Of a stretch of DNA of 64,000 nucleotides, positions 46,867-57,400 are shown one piece after another (positions within the stretch are counted from its first letter, which is position 1; every line of letters begins with the position of its first letter). The stretch lies in contig JACJIB010000006.1 of the NCBI GenBank assembly GCA_014138645.1, positions 310,001 to 374,000 on the forward strand. The letters run 5' to 3'. The position numbers and the translations under genes are program-made. Below the pieces are notes generated by a model that had not been told where the DNA came from, did no database searches, and worked only from the letters and a program-made list of their open reading frames with translations. This stretch comes from Methylorubrum thiocyanatum (lineage in GTDB: Bacteria > Pseudomonadota > Alphaproteobacteria > Rhizobiales > Beijerinckiaceae).

Positions 46867-48600
46867 ATGCGTGTTCTTTCCGCCTCCGCCCTGCGGATGG
46901 CCCTCCTTACGCTCGGCCTCTGGGCTGGCGCGTCGACGCTCGCCGCCGCCCATGAGGGGCACGACCACGGCAACGAAACACAGGCCCCCACGGCGGCGAC
47001 GGCGCCGCGCAGCTCGTCGAGCACTGACACGTTCGAGCTGGTCGCCATCGCCCGCAACGGTCGCTTGGCCGTGTTCCTCGACCGTGCCGGCACCAACGAG
47101 CCCGTGACGGACGCCGTCGTCCAGGCCGAGACACCGGATGGATCAGCAACCGCCTCGCCCGTGCCGGACGGCAGCTACGTGGTCGATGCCCACTGGAGCC
47201 TGCATCCCGGCGACCACGAGGTGCTCTTCACCGTGACGGCCTCGGGCGCGACCGACATATTTCCTGTCACGCTGACCGTGCCGGAGCCACCGGCGGCACC
47301 GCCTGCGGCGGGTGTCTCCACCTGGGCGACAGGTCTCGCCGCGGCCCACGACTTCCAGCGCCACCTCAAAGAGGCCGACCCGCTGCCGCTCGCGATAGGC
47401 GGTACCGGTTTCCTCCTGGGCATCGTGGTCACGCTCCTGATGAAGGGGCGCCGCTACCTGCCGGCCACCGCCCTGGTCGTGCTCGTCGTCGCCCTCGCGT
47501 TCGCGCCGAGCGCCTTCGCGGGCGAGGGGCACGGCCATGGCGACGGTGGCGGCCCCGGATCGGGGGCCGCCCTCATGGCCGCACCGACGCCCGGGGGGCA
47601 GGACTTGGCGCGACGTCAGGCGGACGGGGCGATCTTCGTGCCCAAGCCCACCCAGAGAGTGCTGGCCGTGCGCACAGTGGTGACCTCGTCGGACACCCTG
47701 CGCCGCACCGTCGAGCTGCCGGGGCGCATCGTGCCCGATCCGAGTGCCAGCGGGGTCGTGCAGTCCTCGGTCGGCGGCCGGCTCTCGCCGCCGGAGTCCG
47801 GGATCTTCCCGCGGCTCGGCACGCGGGTCCGCAAGGGCGAGGTGCTGGCCTACGTCACCCCGCCGGTGCAGGCCGTCGACGCCTCCGACATGCGGCAGCG
47901 CCAGGGCGAGCTCGACCAACAGATCGCGGTCGTCGAGCGGCGGGTCGAGCGTTACCGCAAGCTCGCGCCGGGCGGCGCGGTCTCGCAGGTGCAGTTGGAA
48001 GACGCCCAGGCCGAGCTGAAGGGGCTGGCCGACCGCCGCGCCGCCCTCGACACCATCCGCCAGCAGCCGGAAGCCCTCAAGGCGCCGGTCGACGGCGTGA
48101 TCGCGGAGGCGACCGCCGTGGCCGGGCAGATGGCAAGCCCCGGCGTGCAGGTGTTCCATATCGTCGACCCGGGACGTCTCTGGGTCGAGGCGCTGAGTTT
48201 CGACGCTCTCGCCGGTGGCCAGGACGCCACCGCTCGCCTCGCCGATGGTCGCATGCTGCGCCTCGCCTACATGGGGGCCGGGCTCGCCGACCGGAGCCAA
48301 GCCGTTCCCATGCACTTCGCGGTCGAGGGCGCCCCGCCTGAGCTTCGCACCGGGCAGTTCGTCACCGTGCTGGCCGCGACCGACGCGCAGCAGAAGGGGC
48401 TGGCGCTGCCGCGCATGAGCGTGGTGCGCGGCGGCAACGGCCAGAACATCGTCTACGAGCACACCGCGCCGGAGCGCTTCGAGCCGCGCGAGGTGAGGGT
48501 CGAGCCGCTCGACGCGGGGCAGGTCCTGGTGGTGTCCGGGGTCGTTCCGGGCAAGCGGATCGTGACCCAGGGCGCCGAACTCCTCAACCAGGTCCGCTGA
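46867..48600 (+). CDS. RND efflux adaptor with an N-terminal extra domain
   Basis: A 577-residue protein. Residues 1-30 are a signal peptide. An immunoglobulin-like periplasmic region (about 35-145) follows, then a membrane helix (about 178-196). A second signal-peptide-like helix (about 203-220) ends in AFAGEGHGHGDGG. Only after it does the usual HlyD/CzcB adaptor begin (barrel-sandwich hybrid and a helical hairpin with RQRQGELDQQIAVVERRVERY, then beta-barrel). The inner signal-like sequence suggests fusion of a small membrane protein to a complete adaptor. It should link the RND pump at 48613 to the outer membrane. ATG 46867 has a good hydrophobic start. Confidence 0.82.
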   Translation: MRVLSASALRMALLTLGLWAGASTLAAAHEGHDHGNETQAPTAATAPRSSSSTDTFELVAIARNGRLAVFLDRAGTNEPVTDAVVQAETPDGSATASPVPDGSYVVDAHWSLHPGDHEVLFTVTASGATDIFPVTLTVPEPPAAPPAAGVSTWATGLAAAHDFQRHLKEADPLPLAIGGTGFLLGIVVTLLMKGRRYLPATALVVLVVALAFAPSAFAGEGHGHGDGGGPGSGAALMAAPTPGGQDLARRQADGAIFVPKPTQRVLAVRTVVTSSDTLRRTVELPGRIVPDPSASGVVQSSVGGRLSPPESGIFPRLGTRVRKGEVLAYVTPPVQAVDASDMRQRQGELDQQIAVVERRVERYRKLAPGGAVSQVQLEDAQAELKGLADRRAALDTIRQQPEALKAPVDGVIAEATAVAGQMASPGVQVFHIVDPGRLWVEALSFDALAGGQDATARLADGRMLRLAYMGAGLADRSQAVPMHFAVEGAPPELRTGQFVTVLAATDAQQKGLALPRMSVVRGGNGQNIVYEHTAPERFEPREVRVEPLDAGQVLVVSGVVPGKRIVTQGAELLNQVR

Positions 48601-48612
48601 GGAGACGCGCCG

Positions 48613-51600
48613 ATGTTCACGCTCCTCGTCACGCAGTCCCTGCGCAACCGCCTCCTCGTCCTGGCGCTCGCCGCCGTGCTCGTCATCTACGGCGCCTTCA
48701 CCGCGACCCGGCTCCCCGTGGACGTCTTCCCGGACCTCAACCGCCCGACCGTCACCATCATGACGGAAGCGGAAGGCCTCGCGCCCCAGGAGGTCGAACA
48801 ACTCGTCACATTCCCGGTCGAGACGCAGATGAACGGCCTGCCCGGCGTCACCCGCGTCCGCTCGGTCTCGGGCGTCGGCCTCTCGGTGATCTACGTCGAG
48901 TTCGACTGGGGCACCGACATCTACCGCAACCGCCAGCAGGTCTCCGAGCGGCTCGCCATGGTGCGCCCGCAACTGCCGCCGACGGTCAACCCGATGATGG
49001 GCCCGGTCTCGTCGATCATGGGCCAGATCGTCATGGTCGCCCTCAACGGCGGCTCGGTTTCGCCGATGCAGTTGCGGGAACTCGCCGACTTCACCATCCG
49101 GCCGCGCCTGCTCTCCATCCCGGGCGTCGCCCAGGTGATCCCGATGGGCGGCGAGGTGCGCCAGTTCCGCGTCGCACCCCAGCCCACGGCGCTCAGGGCG
49201 CTCGGCGTCACCCATACCCAGTTGGAGACGGCGCTCGCGCAGTTCGGCACCAACACCGGTGGCGGCTTCACCGACCAGTACGCCCGCGAGTACCTGATCC
49301 GGAACCTCGGCCGGACCATGAACCTCGACGACTTGCGCAACATGGTCGTCGCGACCGTGGGCGGCCGGCCGATCTACCTGCGGCAAGTCGCCGAGGTTTC
49401 CTTCGCAGCGCGGGTGAAGCGTGGCGATGCGGGCTACATGGGCGCACCCGCGGTCGTCGTCTCGGTCGAGAAGCAGCCCGGCGTCGACACGGTCCGACTC
49501 ACCCGCGAGGTCGAGGCGGCGCTGGCGGAAATCACGGCCAGCCTGAACTCATGCGGGTCCGGCACGGGTATGGGTACCTCGGGCAGACAAGCCCCGTCCA
49601 TGAGCGAAACCACCGGCGAGGCTTGCGCCTTCCAGGGCGTTCGCGCCGATCAGCTCATCTTCCGGCAGGCGAACTTCATCGAGACCTCGATCCGCAACGT
49701 CGAGACCGTGCTGTTGGAGGCGGTCGCCGTCGTCGCCGTGGTGCTGTTCGCCTTCCTGTTGAACGTGCGCACCACCGCGATCTCACTCACCGCGATTCCG
49801 GTCTCGATCCTGGCGACCGCGGTCGTGTTCCACCTCGCCGGCCTGTCCATCAACACGATGACGCTCGGCGGCCTCGCCATCGCCATCGGCGAACTCGTGG
49901 ACGACGCCGTGGTGGACGTGGAGAACATCTTCCGGCGCCTCGGGGAGAACCGGAAGGCGGGCAACCCGCGCTCGGTGTTCGAGGTCGTGGTCTCGGCCTC
50001 GAACGAGGTGCGCTCCGGCATCGTCTACGCCACGATGGTGATCGTGTTGGTGTTCGTGCCGCTCTTCGCCCTGTCGGGTATCGAAGGCCGGCTCTTCGCG
50101 CCGCTGGGCCAGGCCTACATCGTCTCCATCCTGGCGAGCCTCCTGGTCTCGATCACGTTGACGCCGGTGCTGGCCTACTACCTGTTGCCGGGCCTCAAGC
50201 GCCTGGAGGAGCACGACAGCCGTTTCCTCAAATGGCTCAAGCGCGGCAACGCCGTCCTGCTGCGCGGCCTGCTCGGGCATGGCCGGCCGGTCATGGTGGT
50301 CGCCGGCCTGGCGGTGGCGGCGGCCGGGCTCGCGGCGACCTTCCTGCCGCGGACCTTCCTGCCGCCGTTCAACGAGGGCTCGTTCACGGTCAACATGACC
50401 TTCAACCCTGGCATCTCCCTCGTCGAGAGCAACCGGATCGGGCTTGTCGCCGAGCGCCTGCTCCTGGAGATGGCCGACGTGAAGTCCATCGGTCGCCGAA
50501 CCGGCCGGGCCGAACTCGACGAGCATGCCGAAGGCGTCCACTCCTCCGATCTTGAGATCGACCTTAAGCCGGGGGCGCGACCCAAGCCCGAGCTCGTCGC
50601 AGACATTCGCGGGCGACTCGCGGTGCTGCCCGTCAGCGTCAACGTCGGCCAGCCGATCTCACACCGGCTCGACCATATGCTCTCGGGCGTGCGCGCCGAG
50701 ATCGCGCTCAAGATCTTCGGCGAGGATCTCGACACCCTGCGCGGGCTGGCCGAGGACATGAGGGCGCGGCTCGCCGACATCCCCGGCATCGCCGACCTGC
50801 AGGTCGAGAAGCAGGTGCTGATCCCGCAGCTGGAGATCCGCGTCGACTACAACCGCGCGGCCCTCTACGGCGTCCAGCCCGCAGCGCTGGTCGAGCAGCT
50901 GAGCCGCCTCTCGAACGGTCAGGTGGTCTCGCGGGTGGTGGACGGGTATCGCCGCTTCGACGTGGTGATGCGCCTCTCCGACACGATGCGTACCACCCAG
51001 CGCCTCGGGGACCTCCTCATCGAGACTCCTTCGGGCTGGGTGCCGGCGCGCCAGATCGCCGACATCCGCGAGACCGACGGGCCGAACCAGATCCTGCGCG
51101 AGAACGCCCGCCGCCGCATCGTCGTGCAGGCCAACACCCAGCCCGGTTCCGACATGGGCAAGATCGTCCAGGCCATCCAGGAGAAGGTCGCCGCGGCGAG
51201 CCTGCCCAACGGGTACACCACGAGCCTGGAGGGCTCGTTCCAGGCCCAGGCCGAAGCGAGCCGGACCATCGGCCTTCTCTCGCTCCTCTCCCTCGCCCTG
51301 GTCTTCGCGCTGCTCTACAGCCGCTACCGTTCGGTGGTGTTCACGCTGATCATCCTCGGGAGCATCCCGCTGGCGCTGATCGGCTCGGTCGCCGCCCTAT
51401 GGCTCGCCGGGCAACCTCTTTCGGTGGCCTCGATGATCGGCTTCATCACGCTGACGGGCATCGCCACCCGCAACGGCATCCTCAAGATCAGCCACTACCT
51501 GAACCTTGCCATCCTTGAGGGCATGCCGTTCGGGCGCGACCTCGTCATCCGCGGCAGCCTGGAGCGGCTGGCGCCGGTCCTGATGACTGCGCTCTCGGCA

Positions 51601-51840
51601 GGCGTCGCCCTGGTGCCGCTGCTCATCGGCGCCGACGCGCCGGGCAAGGAGATCCTGCATCCCGTGGCGGTGACGATCTTCGGCGGCCTGATCAGCGCGA
51701 CACTCCTCGACACCGTGCTGACCCCGGTGCTGTTCCTCACCTTCGGCCGCAAGCCCCTGGAGCGGCTGCGCGACGATGCCCGTCACCGCCCCGAGGCTTC
51801 CCCCGAGACACCGAGAAGTTCGCCCGTCGAGGCGTTCTGA
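48613..51840 (+). CDS. Heavy-metal RND efflux permease (CusA/CzcA family)
   Basis: A 1075-residue inner-membrane proton antiporter with 12 helices and two large periplasmic loops. It starts MFTLLVTQSLRNRLLVLALAAVLV and carries LPVDVFPDLNRPTVTI. The TM4 region is GGLAIAIGELVDDAVVDVENIFRR, with the acidic residues that carry protons in HME-RND pumps. This VDD variant differs from the DFGxxVDGAV motif of the second pump in this window (54401-57646), so the two probably move different metals. Twelve bases separate it from the adaptor gene. No CzcC-type outer-membrane factor is encoded nearby. Confidence 0.92.
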   Translation: MFTLLVTQSLRNRLLVLALAAVLVIYGAFTATRLPVDVFPDLNRPTVTIMTEAEGLAPQEVEQLVTFPVETQMNGLPGVTRVRSVSGVGLSVIYVEFDWGTDIYRNRQQVSERLAMVRPQLPPTVNPMMGPVSSIMGQIVMVALNGGSVSPMQLRELADFTIRPRLLSIPGVAQVIPMGGEVRQFRVAPQPTALRALGVTHTQLETALAQFGTNTGGGFTDQYAREYLIRNLGRTMNLDDLRNMVVATVGGRPIYLRQVAEVSFAARVKRGDAGYMGAPAVVVSVEKQPGVDTVRLTREVEAALAEITASLNSCGSGTGMGTSGRQAPSMSETTGEACAFQGVRADQLIFRQANFIETSIRNVETVLLEAVAVVAVVLFAFLLNVRTTAISLTAIPVSILATAVVFHLAGLSINTMTLGGLAIAIGELVDDAVVDVENIFRRLGENRKAGNPRSVFEVVVSASNEVRSGIVYATMVIVLVFVPLFALSGIEGRLFAPLGQAYIVSILASLLVSITLTPVLAYYLLPGLKRLEEHDSRFLKWLKRGNAVLLRGLLGHGRPVMVVAGLAVAAAGLAATFLPRTFLPPFNEGSFTVNMTFNPGISLVESNRIGLVAERLLLEMADVKSIGRRTGRAELDEHAEGVHSSDLEIDLKPGARPKPELVADIRGRLAVLPVSVNVGQPISHRLDHMLSGVRAEIALKIFGEDLDTLRGLAEDMRARLADIPGIADLQVEKQVLIPQLEIRVDYNRAALYGVQPAALVEQLSRLSNGQVVSRVVDGYRRFDVVMRLSDTMRTTQRLGDLLIETPSGWVPARQIADIRETDGPNQILRENARRRIVVQANTQPGSDMGKIVQAIQEKVAAASLPNGYTTSLEGSFQAQAEASRTIGLLSLLSLALVFALLYSRYRSVVFTLIILGSIPLALIGSVAALWLAGQPLSVASMIGFITLTGIATRNGILKISHYLNLAILEGMPFGRDLVIRGSLERLAPVLMTALSAGVALVPLLIGADAPGKEILHPVAVTIFGGLISATLLDTVLTPVLFLTFGRKPLERLRDDARHRPEASPETPRSSPVEAF

Positions 51841-51872
51841 GACCTTCCCGACCGACCCAGAAAGGACACGTC

Positions 51873-52238
51873 ATGCGCCTCCGTTTCCGATCCACGATCC
51901 TCGCCGTCACCCTCGCGCTCGCGTCGCCCTGCCTCGCCGCCGGCCCGAACGGCGGCCAGACGACGGTCGCCGATGGACATCCCATCGAGTTCGTCGCGAC
52001 GGACACCGGCATCACGTTCTTCGTGACCGGCGAGGACGGCAAGCCGGTCGAGACGGCCGGCCTCTCCGCCAAGGCCTTCGTCCAGGTCGGGGGCAAGACG
52101 GAGACGCTCACCCTGAAGCCGGCGGCCCCGAACAAGCTCGCGGCCGACCTCAAGGCCCCGCTGACGGCGGGAGCGAAGGTCGTGCTGTCCGCAAAGGTGC
52201 ACGGGCACAACGTCCAGGCGCGGTTCGAGAAGCAGTAG
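51873..52238 (+). CDS. Small exported protein after the RND permease
   Basis: A 121-residue periplasmic protein with a signal peptide (MRLRFRSTILAVTLALASPCLAA) and a mature beta-rich domain of about 98 residues (ADGHPIEFVATDTGITFFVTGEDGKPVETAG, ending VHGHNVQARFEKQ). Repeated strand patterns suggest an immunoglobulin-like or cupredoxin-like fold without obvious ligands. It ends the plus-strand efflux operon, 32 bases after the permease. Possibly a periplasmic metal chaperone; not proven. Confidence 0.65.
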   Translation: MRLRFRSTILAVTLALASPCLAAGPNGGQTTVADGHPIEFVATDTGITFFVTGEDGKPVETAGLSAKAFVQVGGKTETLTLKPAAPNKLAADLKAPLTAGAKVVLSAKVHGHNVQARFEKQ

Positions 52239-52304
52239 AACGGAGGGCGGGCGGCCACGCGGGTCATTCTCGCGCATAGGCCGCCCGATCCCGGCGGCGG
52301 CCCG

Positions 52305-52475
52305 TCAGGCGAAGTGGCCCAGGATCACCAGCAAGCCCAGGAGCAGGAAGCAAAGCGCCAGCACCTTGACGAGGTCGCGGGCCGCCCGCCTCCTGACGTG
52401 CGGGCGGGCGCGCCGCCTGCCGCGCGGCCTCGACTCCCATTTCTCGATTTCCCGGGCGAGCTTCTTGCCGACCAT
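52305..52475 (-). CDS. Small membrane protein downstream of the CDF exporter
   Basis: A 56-residue protein: a very basic N-terminal half (MVGKKLAREIEKWESRPRG, then arginine-rich) followed by one transmembrane helix (LVKVLALCFLLLGLLVILGHFA). ATG 52475 lies 12 bases after the stop of the CDF gene, so it is its operon partner. Function unknown; its size and layout suggest a small regulatory membrane protein. Confidence 0.6.
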   Translation of the reverse strand: MVGKKLAREIEKWESRPRGRRRARPHVRRRAARDLVKVLALCFLLLGLLVILGHFA

Positions 52476-52487
52476 GGCCAAGCCGCC

Positions 52488-53429
52488 TCAAACGGGAAGG
52501 TGTGCGGCTTCCGTGGCGAGCGCCTCGTCCTCGACCTGGACGGTGACGTGCTCGATGCCGTGCCGCTCCTTCATCAGGGCGCGGACCGCGCGGATCACCC
52601 CCGGGCCTGCCGCGACGTCGTCGACCACCACGTGCCCGCTCATCGCGTCGAAGCCGGAGGTCAGCGTCCAGGCATGCAGGTCGTAGGCGCGGCGCACCCC
52701 CGGCATCGCTTCGATCTCGGTCTTCAGGGCGGCGAGGTCCACGCCGGGAGGCGTGCCCTCCAGCAGGATGTGCAGGGCCTCGCTCAGCAGCCGCCAGGTA
52801 CGGGGTACGATGAAGAGGCCTATGCCGGCGCCGATGAGCGGATCGACCCAGGTCCAGCCCGTGCCCATCACCACGAGGGCCGCGAGGATGACGCCGACCG
52901 AGCCCAGCATGTCCGAGAAGACTTCGAAATAGGCTCCCTTGACGTTCAGGCTCTCGGAAGAGCCGCCCGACAGCAGCTTCATGCTGGCGAGGTTCACGCC
53001 CAGTCCGACCAGCGCCACCAGCATCATCGGCCAGCCGAGGATCTCGGTCGGCTCCACGAAGCGCCGGTAGGCCTCGTAGAGGATGTAGGCGGTGACCCCG
53101 AGCAGCACGACGGCGTTGGCGAGCGCCGCGAGGATCTCGAAGCGCATGTACCCGAAGCTCTTGCCCGCCGTCGGCGCCTTGGCCGCGTAGTGAATGGCGA
53201 GCAACGCCAGGGCGAGGCCGCCCGCATCGGTCACCATGTGCGCGGCATCCGCCAGGAGCGCGAGGCTGCCGGTGAGCAGTCCGCCGACGACCTCGGCGAG
53301 CATGTAGGTCAATGTCAGCCCGAGCGCCCAGGCGAGACGTCCCTTGTTGCGGGCCGCCGCCGAGCCCGAGGGAATGCCGCCGCCATGCGAATGTCCATGG
53401 CCGCCACCGTGCGCGTGTCCGTGTCCCAT
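52488..53429 (-). CDS. Cation diffusion facilitator (CzcD/ZitB-like)
   Basis: A 313-residue inner-membrane zinc/cobalt/cadmium exporter. The N-terminus is His/Gly-rich (MGHGHAHGGGHGHSHGGG). Six helices follow with ADAAHMVTDAGG in TM2 and FEVFSDMLGSVG in TM5, giving the His/Asp metal site, and a cytoplasmic C-terminal domain with PGVRRAYDLHAWTLTSG ends the protein. It matches the CzcD/ZitB group. It is on the minus strand with a small membrane protein downstream and is divergent from nothing obvious at its start; the next gene (53472) is also minus-strand. Confidence 0.93.
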   Translation of the reverse strand: MGHGHAHGGGHGHSHGGGIPSGSAAARNKGRLAWALGLTLTYMLAEVVGGLLTGSLALLADAAHMVTDAGGLALALLAIHYAAKAPTAGKSFGYMRFEILAALANAVVLLGVTAYILYEAYRRFVEPTEILGWPMMLVALVGLGVNLASMKLLSGGSSESLNVKGAYFEVFSDMLGSVGVILAALVVMGTGWTWVDPLIGAGIGLFIVPRTWRLLSEALHILLEGTPPGVDLAALKTEIEAMPGVRRAYDLHAWTLTSGFDAMSGHVVVDDVAAGPGVIRAVRALMKERHGIEHVTVQVEDEALATEAAHLPV

Positions 53430-53471
53430 ATGCCGATCCCAGGTTTGCGATGATGTTTCCGACCGAAGGTC

Positions 53472-54029
53472 TCAGGGCAGGTTGGTGCCGATCAGTTCGG
53501 CCACGTGCGCGCCCGCCGGATGCCCGGCTTCGACGCGATGGGTCCTGGAACAGGCCGGGTAATCGGGACCGAACGTCGTCATGACCAGTTCGCGCCTTCC
53601 GTCCGCCGTCTCGCGACTTGCCAACAGCGCCTGCCCGTCGCGCCAGAGTTCCGCATCCGCCGTGGGTCCGGGCTCGGGTTCGCCGTAGCGGCGAACCCCC
53701 TCGTCGTGGATGGCCCGCCGCGCCCTCGCGAGGTCGTCACCCGAAAGTGGCACGCCGACCCACACCACCTGTTGCAAACCCTCGGTCCGACAGATCACCA
53801 GGATGACCTCGGCCGTCCCGGCTCCCGTGGCCGGCCGCCAGCCCCGCGGGTAGTACAGGGCCGTCAGGTTCGCCTCGCGGTCGACCTTCAGCGGACGGGG
53901 CACTTCGGAGAGCGGTCCCCACGCGAGGCCGAACGGTGCTTCGCCCGCATCGGCGGCAATGGCGGGCGCGACCGTGAAGGCCGCCGCGTGAAGGACGCGC
54001 AGGTGCCACTTCATCACTCGGTTCCCCAT
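53472..54029 (-). CDS. Exported hypothetical protein
   Basis: A 185-residue protein with a likely signal peptide (about 1-26, ending in AIAA) and a mature domain starting ADAGEAPFGLAWGPLSEV; such a FGLxWG start is common in small bacterial periplasmic proteins of unknown function. A central segment (AEVILVICRTEGLQQVVW) and a C-terminal CSRTHRVEAGHPAG follow. Two cysteines may pair. It lies between metal-export genes; a role in metal handling is possible but not shown. Confidence 0.6.
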   Translation of the reverse strand: MGNRVMKWHLRVLHAAAFTVAPAIAADAGEAPFGLAWGPLSEVPRPLKVDREANLTALYYPRGWRPATGAGTAEVILVICRTEGLQQVVWVGVPLSGDDLARARRAIHDEGVRRYGEPEPGPTADAELWRDGQALLASRETADGRRELVMTTFGPDYPACSRTHRVEAGHPAGAHVAELIGTNLP

Positions 54030-54041
54030 CGGACCCGGTTT

Positions 54042-54395
54042 CTAGGACGCGGGTCCACGCAGTCGGTGGTAGAGGGCGCGAACGGCTTCCGAATAATCCG
54101 TGGCCGGATTGGCCGCGCAGTACGCACGCAGGAAGTCCGCCTGTGCGGCCAGGGGCATGGACGGCGGCGCGAGGTCCAAGCCTTCGTCGACCCCGTCCGG
54201 CGCCCGGATCAGGGCACCGCTCATGAACCCCTGCGCCCACGCGAAGTAGTCGCGCTCCGCGGCCGGATGCGCCGCGGCATCCGCGCCGAACCGGGCGCAG
54301 GAGACGGCCCCGATGCCGACGATCTTGGCCGGCCCGGCCTGAGCGGCCAGGATCAAGCCGGACCAGACGAGCACGTTCGACAGGACCCTTCCCAT
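54042..54395 (-). CDS. Small exported protein (HdeA-like layout)
   Basis: A 117-residue precursor with a signal peptide (MGRVLSNVLVWSGLILAAQAGPA) and a helical mature part. AVSCARFGADAA and RAYCAANPATDYSEAV carry two cysteines that could form a disulfide. YFAWAQGFMSGALI between them recalls small periplasmic Rap1a/HdeA-like proteins. It follows the second RND permease by five bases and precedes the other exported protein by 12 bases, so all belong to one operon. Confidence 0.6.
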   Translation of the reverse strand: MGRVLSNVLVWSGLILAAQAGPAKIVGIGAVSCARFGADAAAHPAAERDYFAWAQGFMSGALIRAPDGVDEGLDLAPPSMPLAAQADFLRAYCAANPATDYSEAVRALYHRLRGPAS

Positions 54396-54400
54396 CAACG

Positions 54401-57400
54401 CTACTCCGCCGCCTTGAGCTGCCGGGAGGCCGCTGGCACCGGGTCGGCCGCCTCCGCGGTCTCGACCCTGCCGAAGCGCGCGTACAGGGCCGGAAGCACG
54501 ACCAACGTGAGCAGGGTCGCACTGATCAGGCCGCCGATGACCACGGTCGCGAGCGGCCGCTGGATCTCGGCGCCGGTCTCCGTGGCGATGGCCATCGGCA
54601 CGAAGCCGAGCGAGGCCACGAGCGCCGTCATCGCAACCGGCCGCAGCCGGGTCATGGCGCCTTCGAGGATGGCCTCGCGCTTGGGCCGCCCTTCGGCGAC
54701 GAGTTGCTTGATGAAGGTGAGCATGACGAGCCCGTTCAGCACCGCCACGCCCGAGAGCGCGATGAACCCGACCGCCGCCGGCACCGAGATGGGCATGCCC
54801 CGCAGCCACAGCGCCGCGATGCCGCCGGTCAGGGCCAGGGGCACCGCGCTGAACACGAGCAGGGCGTCCCGGGGCGAGCCCAGCGCCGAGTAGAGCAACA
54901 GGAAGATCAGGAAGAAGCAGACCGGCACCACCACCAGCAAGCGCTGCTTGGCCGAGGCGAGGTTCTCGAACTGGCCACCCCAGGTGACGTAGTAGCCGGA
55001 GGGAAGCTGGACCTGGGTGGCGACCTTTCCTTGCGCCTCCGCCACCAGCGAGCCGATGTCGCGGCCGCGCACGTTGGCGGTGACCACGACCCGGCGCTTG
55101 CCGTTCTCGCGGCTGATCTGGTTCGGACCCTCGGTCACCGAGAACGAAGCCACCTGCTTGAGCAGCACCGAACTCGCGCGACCGCCGGGGCCGGGCGGCA
55201 GGGGCACCGGGATGTTCTCCAGGGCCTCGCGGTCCTCGCGCACCTTGTCGTTCAGGCGCACGACGATGGGGAAGCGCCGGTCGCCCTCGAACACCACGCC
55301 CGCATCCTTGCCGCCGATGGCCGCACCCACGACGTCCTGGATGGCGCCGATGCTGAGCCCGTAGCGGGCGGCCTCGGCCTTGTTGATCTTGATCTCCAGG
55401 AACGGCAGGCCGGCGGTCTGCTCGACCTTGACGTCCTCCGCCCCGGTGATGCCGCGCAGCACCTGGGCGACCTGGTTCGCCGCCTTGAGCATCGGCTCGA
55501 ACTCCTCGCCGAATACCTTCACGGCGAGGTCGCCGCGGGTGCCGGCCAGGAGCTCGTTGAAGCGCAGCTGGATCGGCTGGGAGAACTCGTAGACGTTGCC
55601 GGCAAGCTCGCCGACCGCCTTCTCGATCTGCTCCTGCAGGTCCGCCTTGGACAGGCTTGGGTCGGGCCATTCCTCCTGAGGCTTCAGGATGACGAAGGTG
55701 TCCGACGAGTTCGGCGGCATCGGGTCCGAGGCGACCTCCGCCGTGCCGGTCTTCGAGAAGACGTAAGCCACCTGAGGGAACTTCGACACGGCCTGCTCGA
55801 CCTTCAACTGCATCGCCTGCGACTGGGTCAGCGAGGTCGAGGGGATGCGGGTCGCGTTCAGCGCGATGCTCTTCTCGTCGAGTTGCGGGATGAACTCGGT
55901 GCCCAGGCGCGTGGACAGGATTCCCGCACCGACGAGAAGCAGGAGCGCCCCGGCGACGAAGGCGACGGGCGCGCGGACAGCAGAGGCCAGCACCGGCCGG
56001 TAGGCGGCCTTGAGCGCCCGGATGATGAGGTTGTCCTCCTCGGTGACCTTGCCGGTGATCACGATGGAGATCAGGGCCGGCACGAACGTCAGCGACAGGA
56101 CGAAGGCGGCCACGAGCGCGATGATGACGGTCAGGGCCATCGGCTCGAACATCTTGCCCTCGACCCCGGTGAAGGTCAGGAGCGGCACGTAGACGAGGAT
56201 GATGATGGCCTGTCCGTAGAGCGACGGCTTGATCATCTCCTCCGCCGAGGCCCGCACCGTCTGCAGGCGCTCCTCGGTGGCGAGGGCCCGCCCGAGCTCG
56301 TGCTGCTTCTCGGCGAGGTGCCGCAGGGCGTTCTCGGTGATGATGACCGCCCCGTCGACGATGAGGCCGAAGTCGAGGGCGCCCAGGCTCATCAGGTTGG
56401 CCGAGATCTTGGCCTCGACCATTCCGGTCATGGTCATCAGCATGGCGACCGGGATGACGAGCGCCGTGATGATGGCCGCGCGGATGTTGCCGAGCAGCAG
56501 GAACAGGATGACGATGACGAGGGCGGCGCCCTCGGACAGGTTCTTGGCCACGGTCTTGATGGTGGCTTCGACGAGGCGGGTACGGTCGAGGACGGTCTGC
56601 ACCTCGACCCCCGGCGGCAGCGACTTGCGGATCTGCTCCATGCGCGCGTCGACCGCGGCGGCGACTTTACGGCTGTTGTCCCCGATCAACATCAGGGCCG
56701 TGCCGATCACGACCTCCTGGCCGTTCTCGCTGCCGGAGCCGGTGCGCAGGTCCTTGCCGATGCGGACCTCGGCGATGTCCCGGATGCGCACCGGGACGCC
56801 GGCACGCGTGGCGACGACCACGTCGCCGATCTCGTCCATGCTCTCCAGGCGCCCGGCTGCGCGAACGACGTAGCCCTCGCCGTTGTCCTCCAGGTAGCGC
56901 GCGCCCTGGTTGGCGTTGTTCGTCTCCAGGGCGCGGGCGACGTCGCCGAAGGACAGGTCGCGGGCGGCGAGCTTCGTCGGGTCCGGCTGGACGTGGTACT
57001 GCTTCTCGAAGCCGCCGATGCCGTCGATGCCGGCGACCCCCGGGACCGTCTTGATCTGGGGGCGGATGATCCAGTCCTGGACCGTGCGCAGGTAGGCGGT
57101 CTGTTCCAGTTCCGTCCTGAGGCCCTGGCCTTCCGGCGTCAGGTAGCTGCCGTCCGGCTGCCAACCGGGCTTGCCCGCGGCCGAGACCTTGCGCTCGCCT
57201 GGCTTCGCGTAGTGGATCGACCACATGTAGATCTCGCCCAGGCCCGTCGAGATCGGGCCCATGGCGGGCTCTGCGCCGGGCGGGAGGTCCTGCTTCACCT
57301 GCGAGAGGCGTTCGGCGACCTGCTGGCGCGCGAAGTAGATGTCGAGCTTCTCCGCGAAGACGGCGGTGACCTGCGAGAAGCCGTTGCGCGAGAGCGAGCG

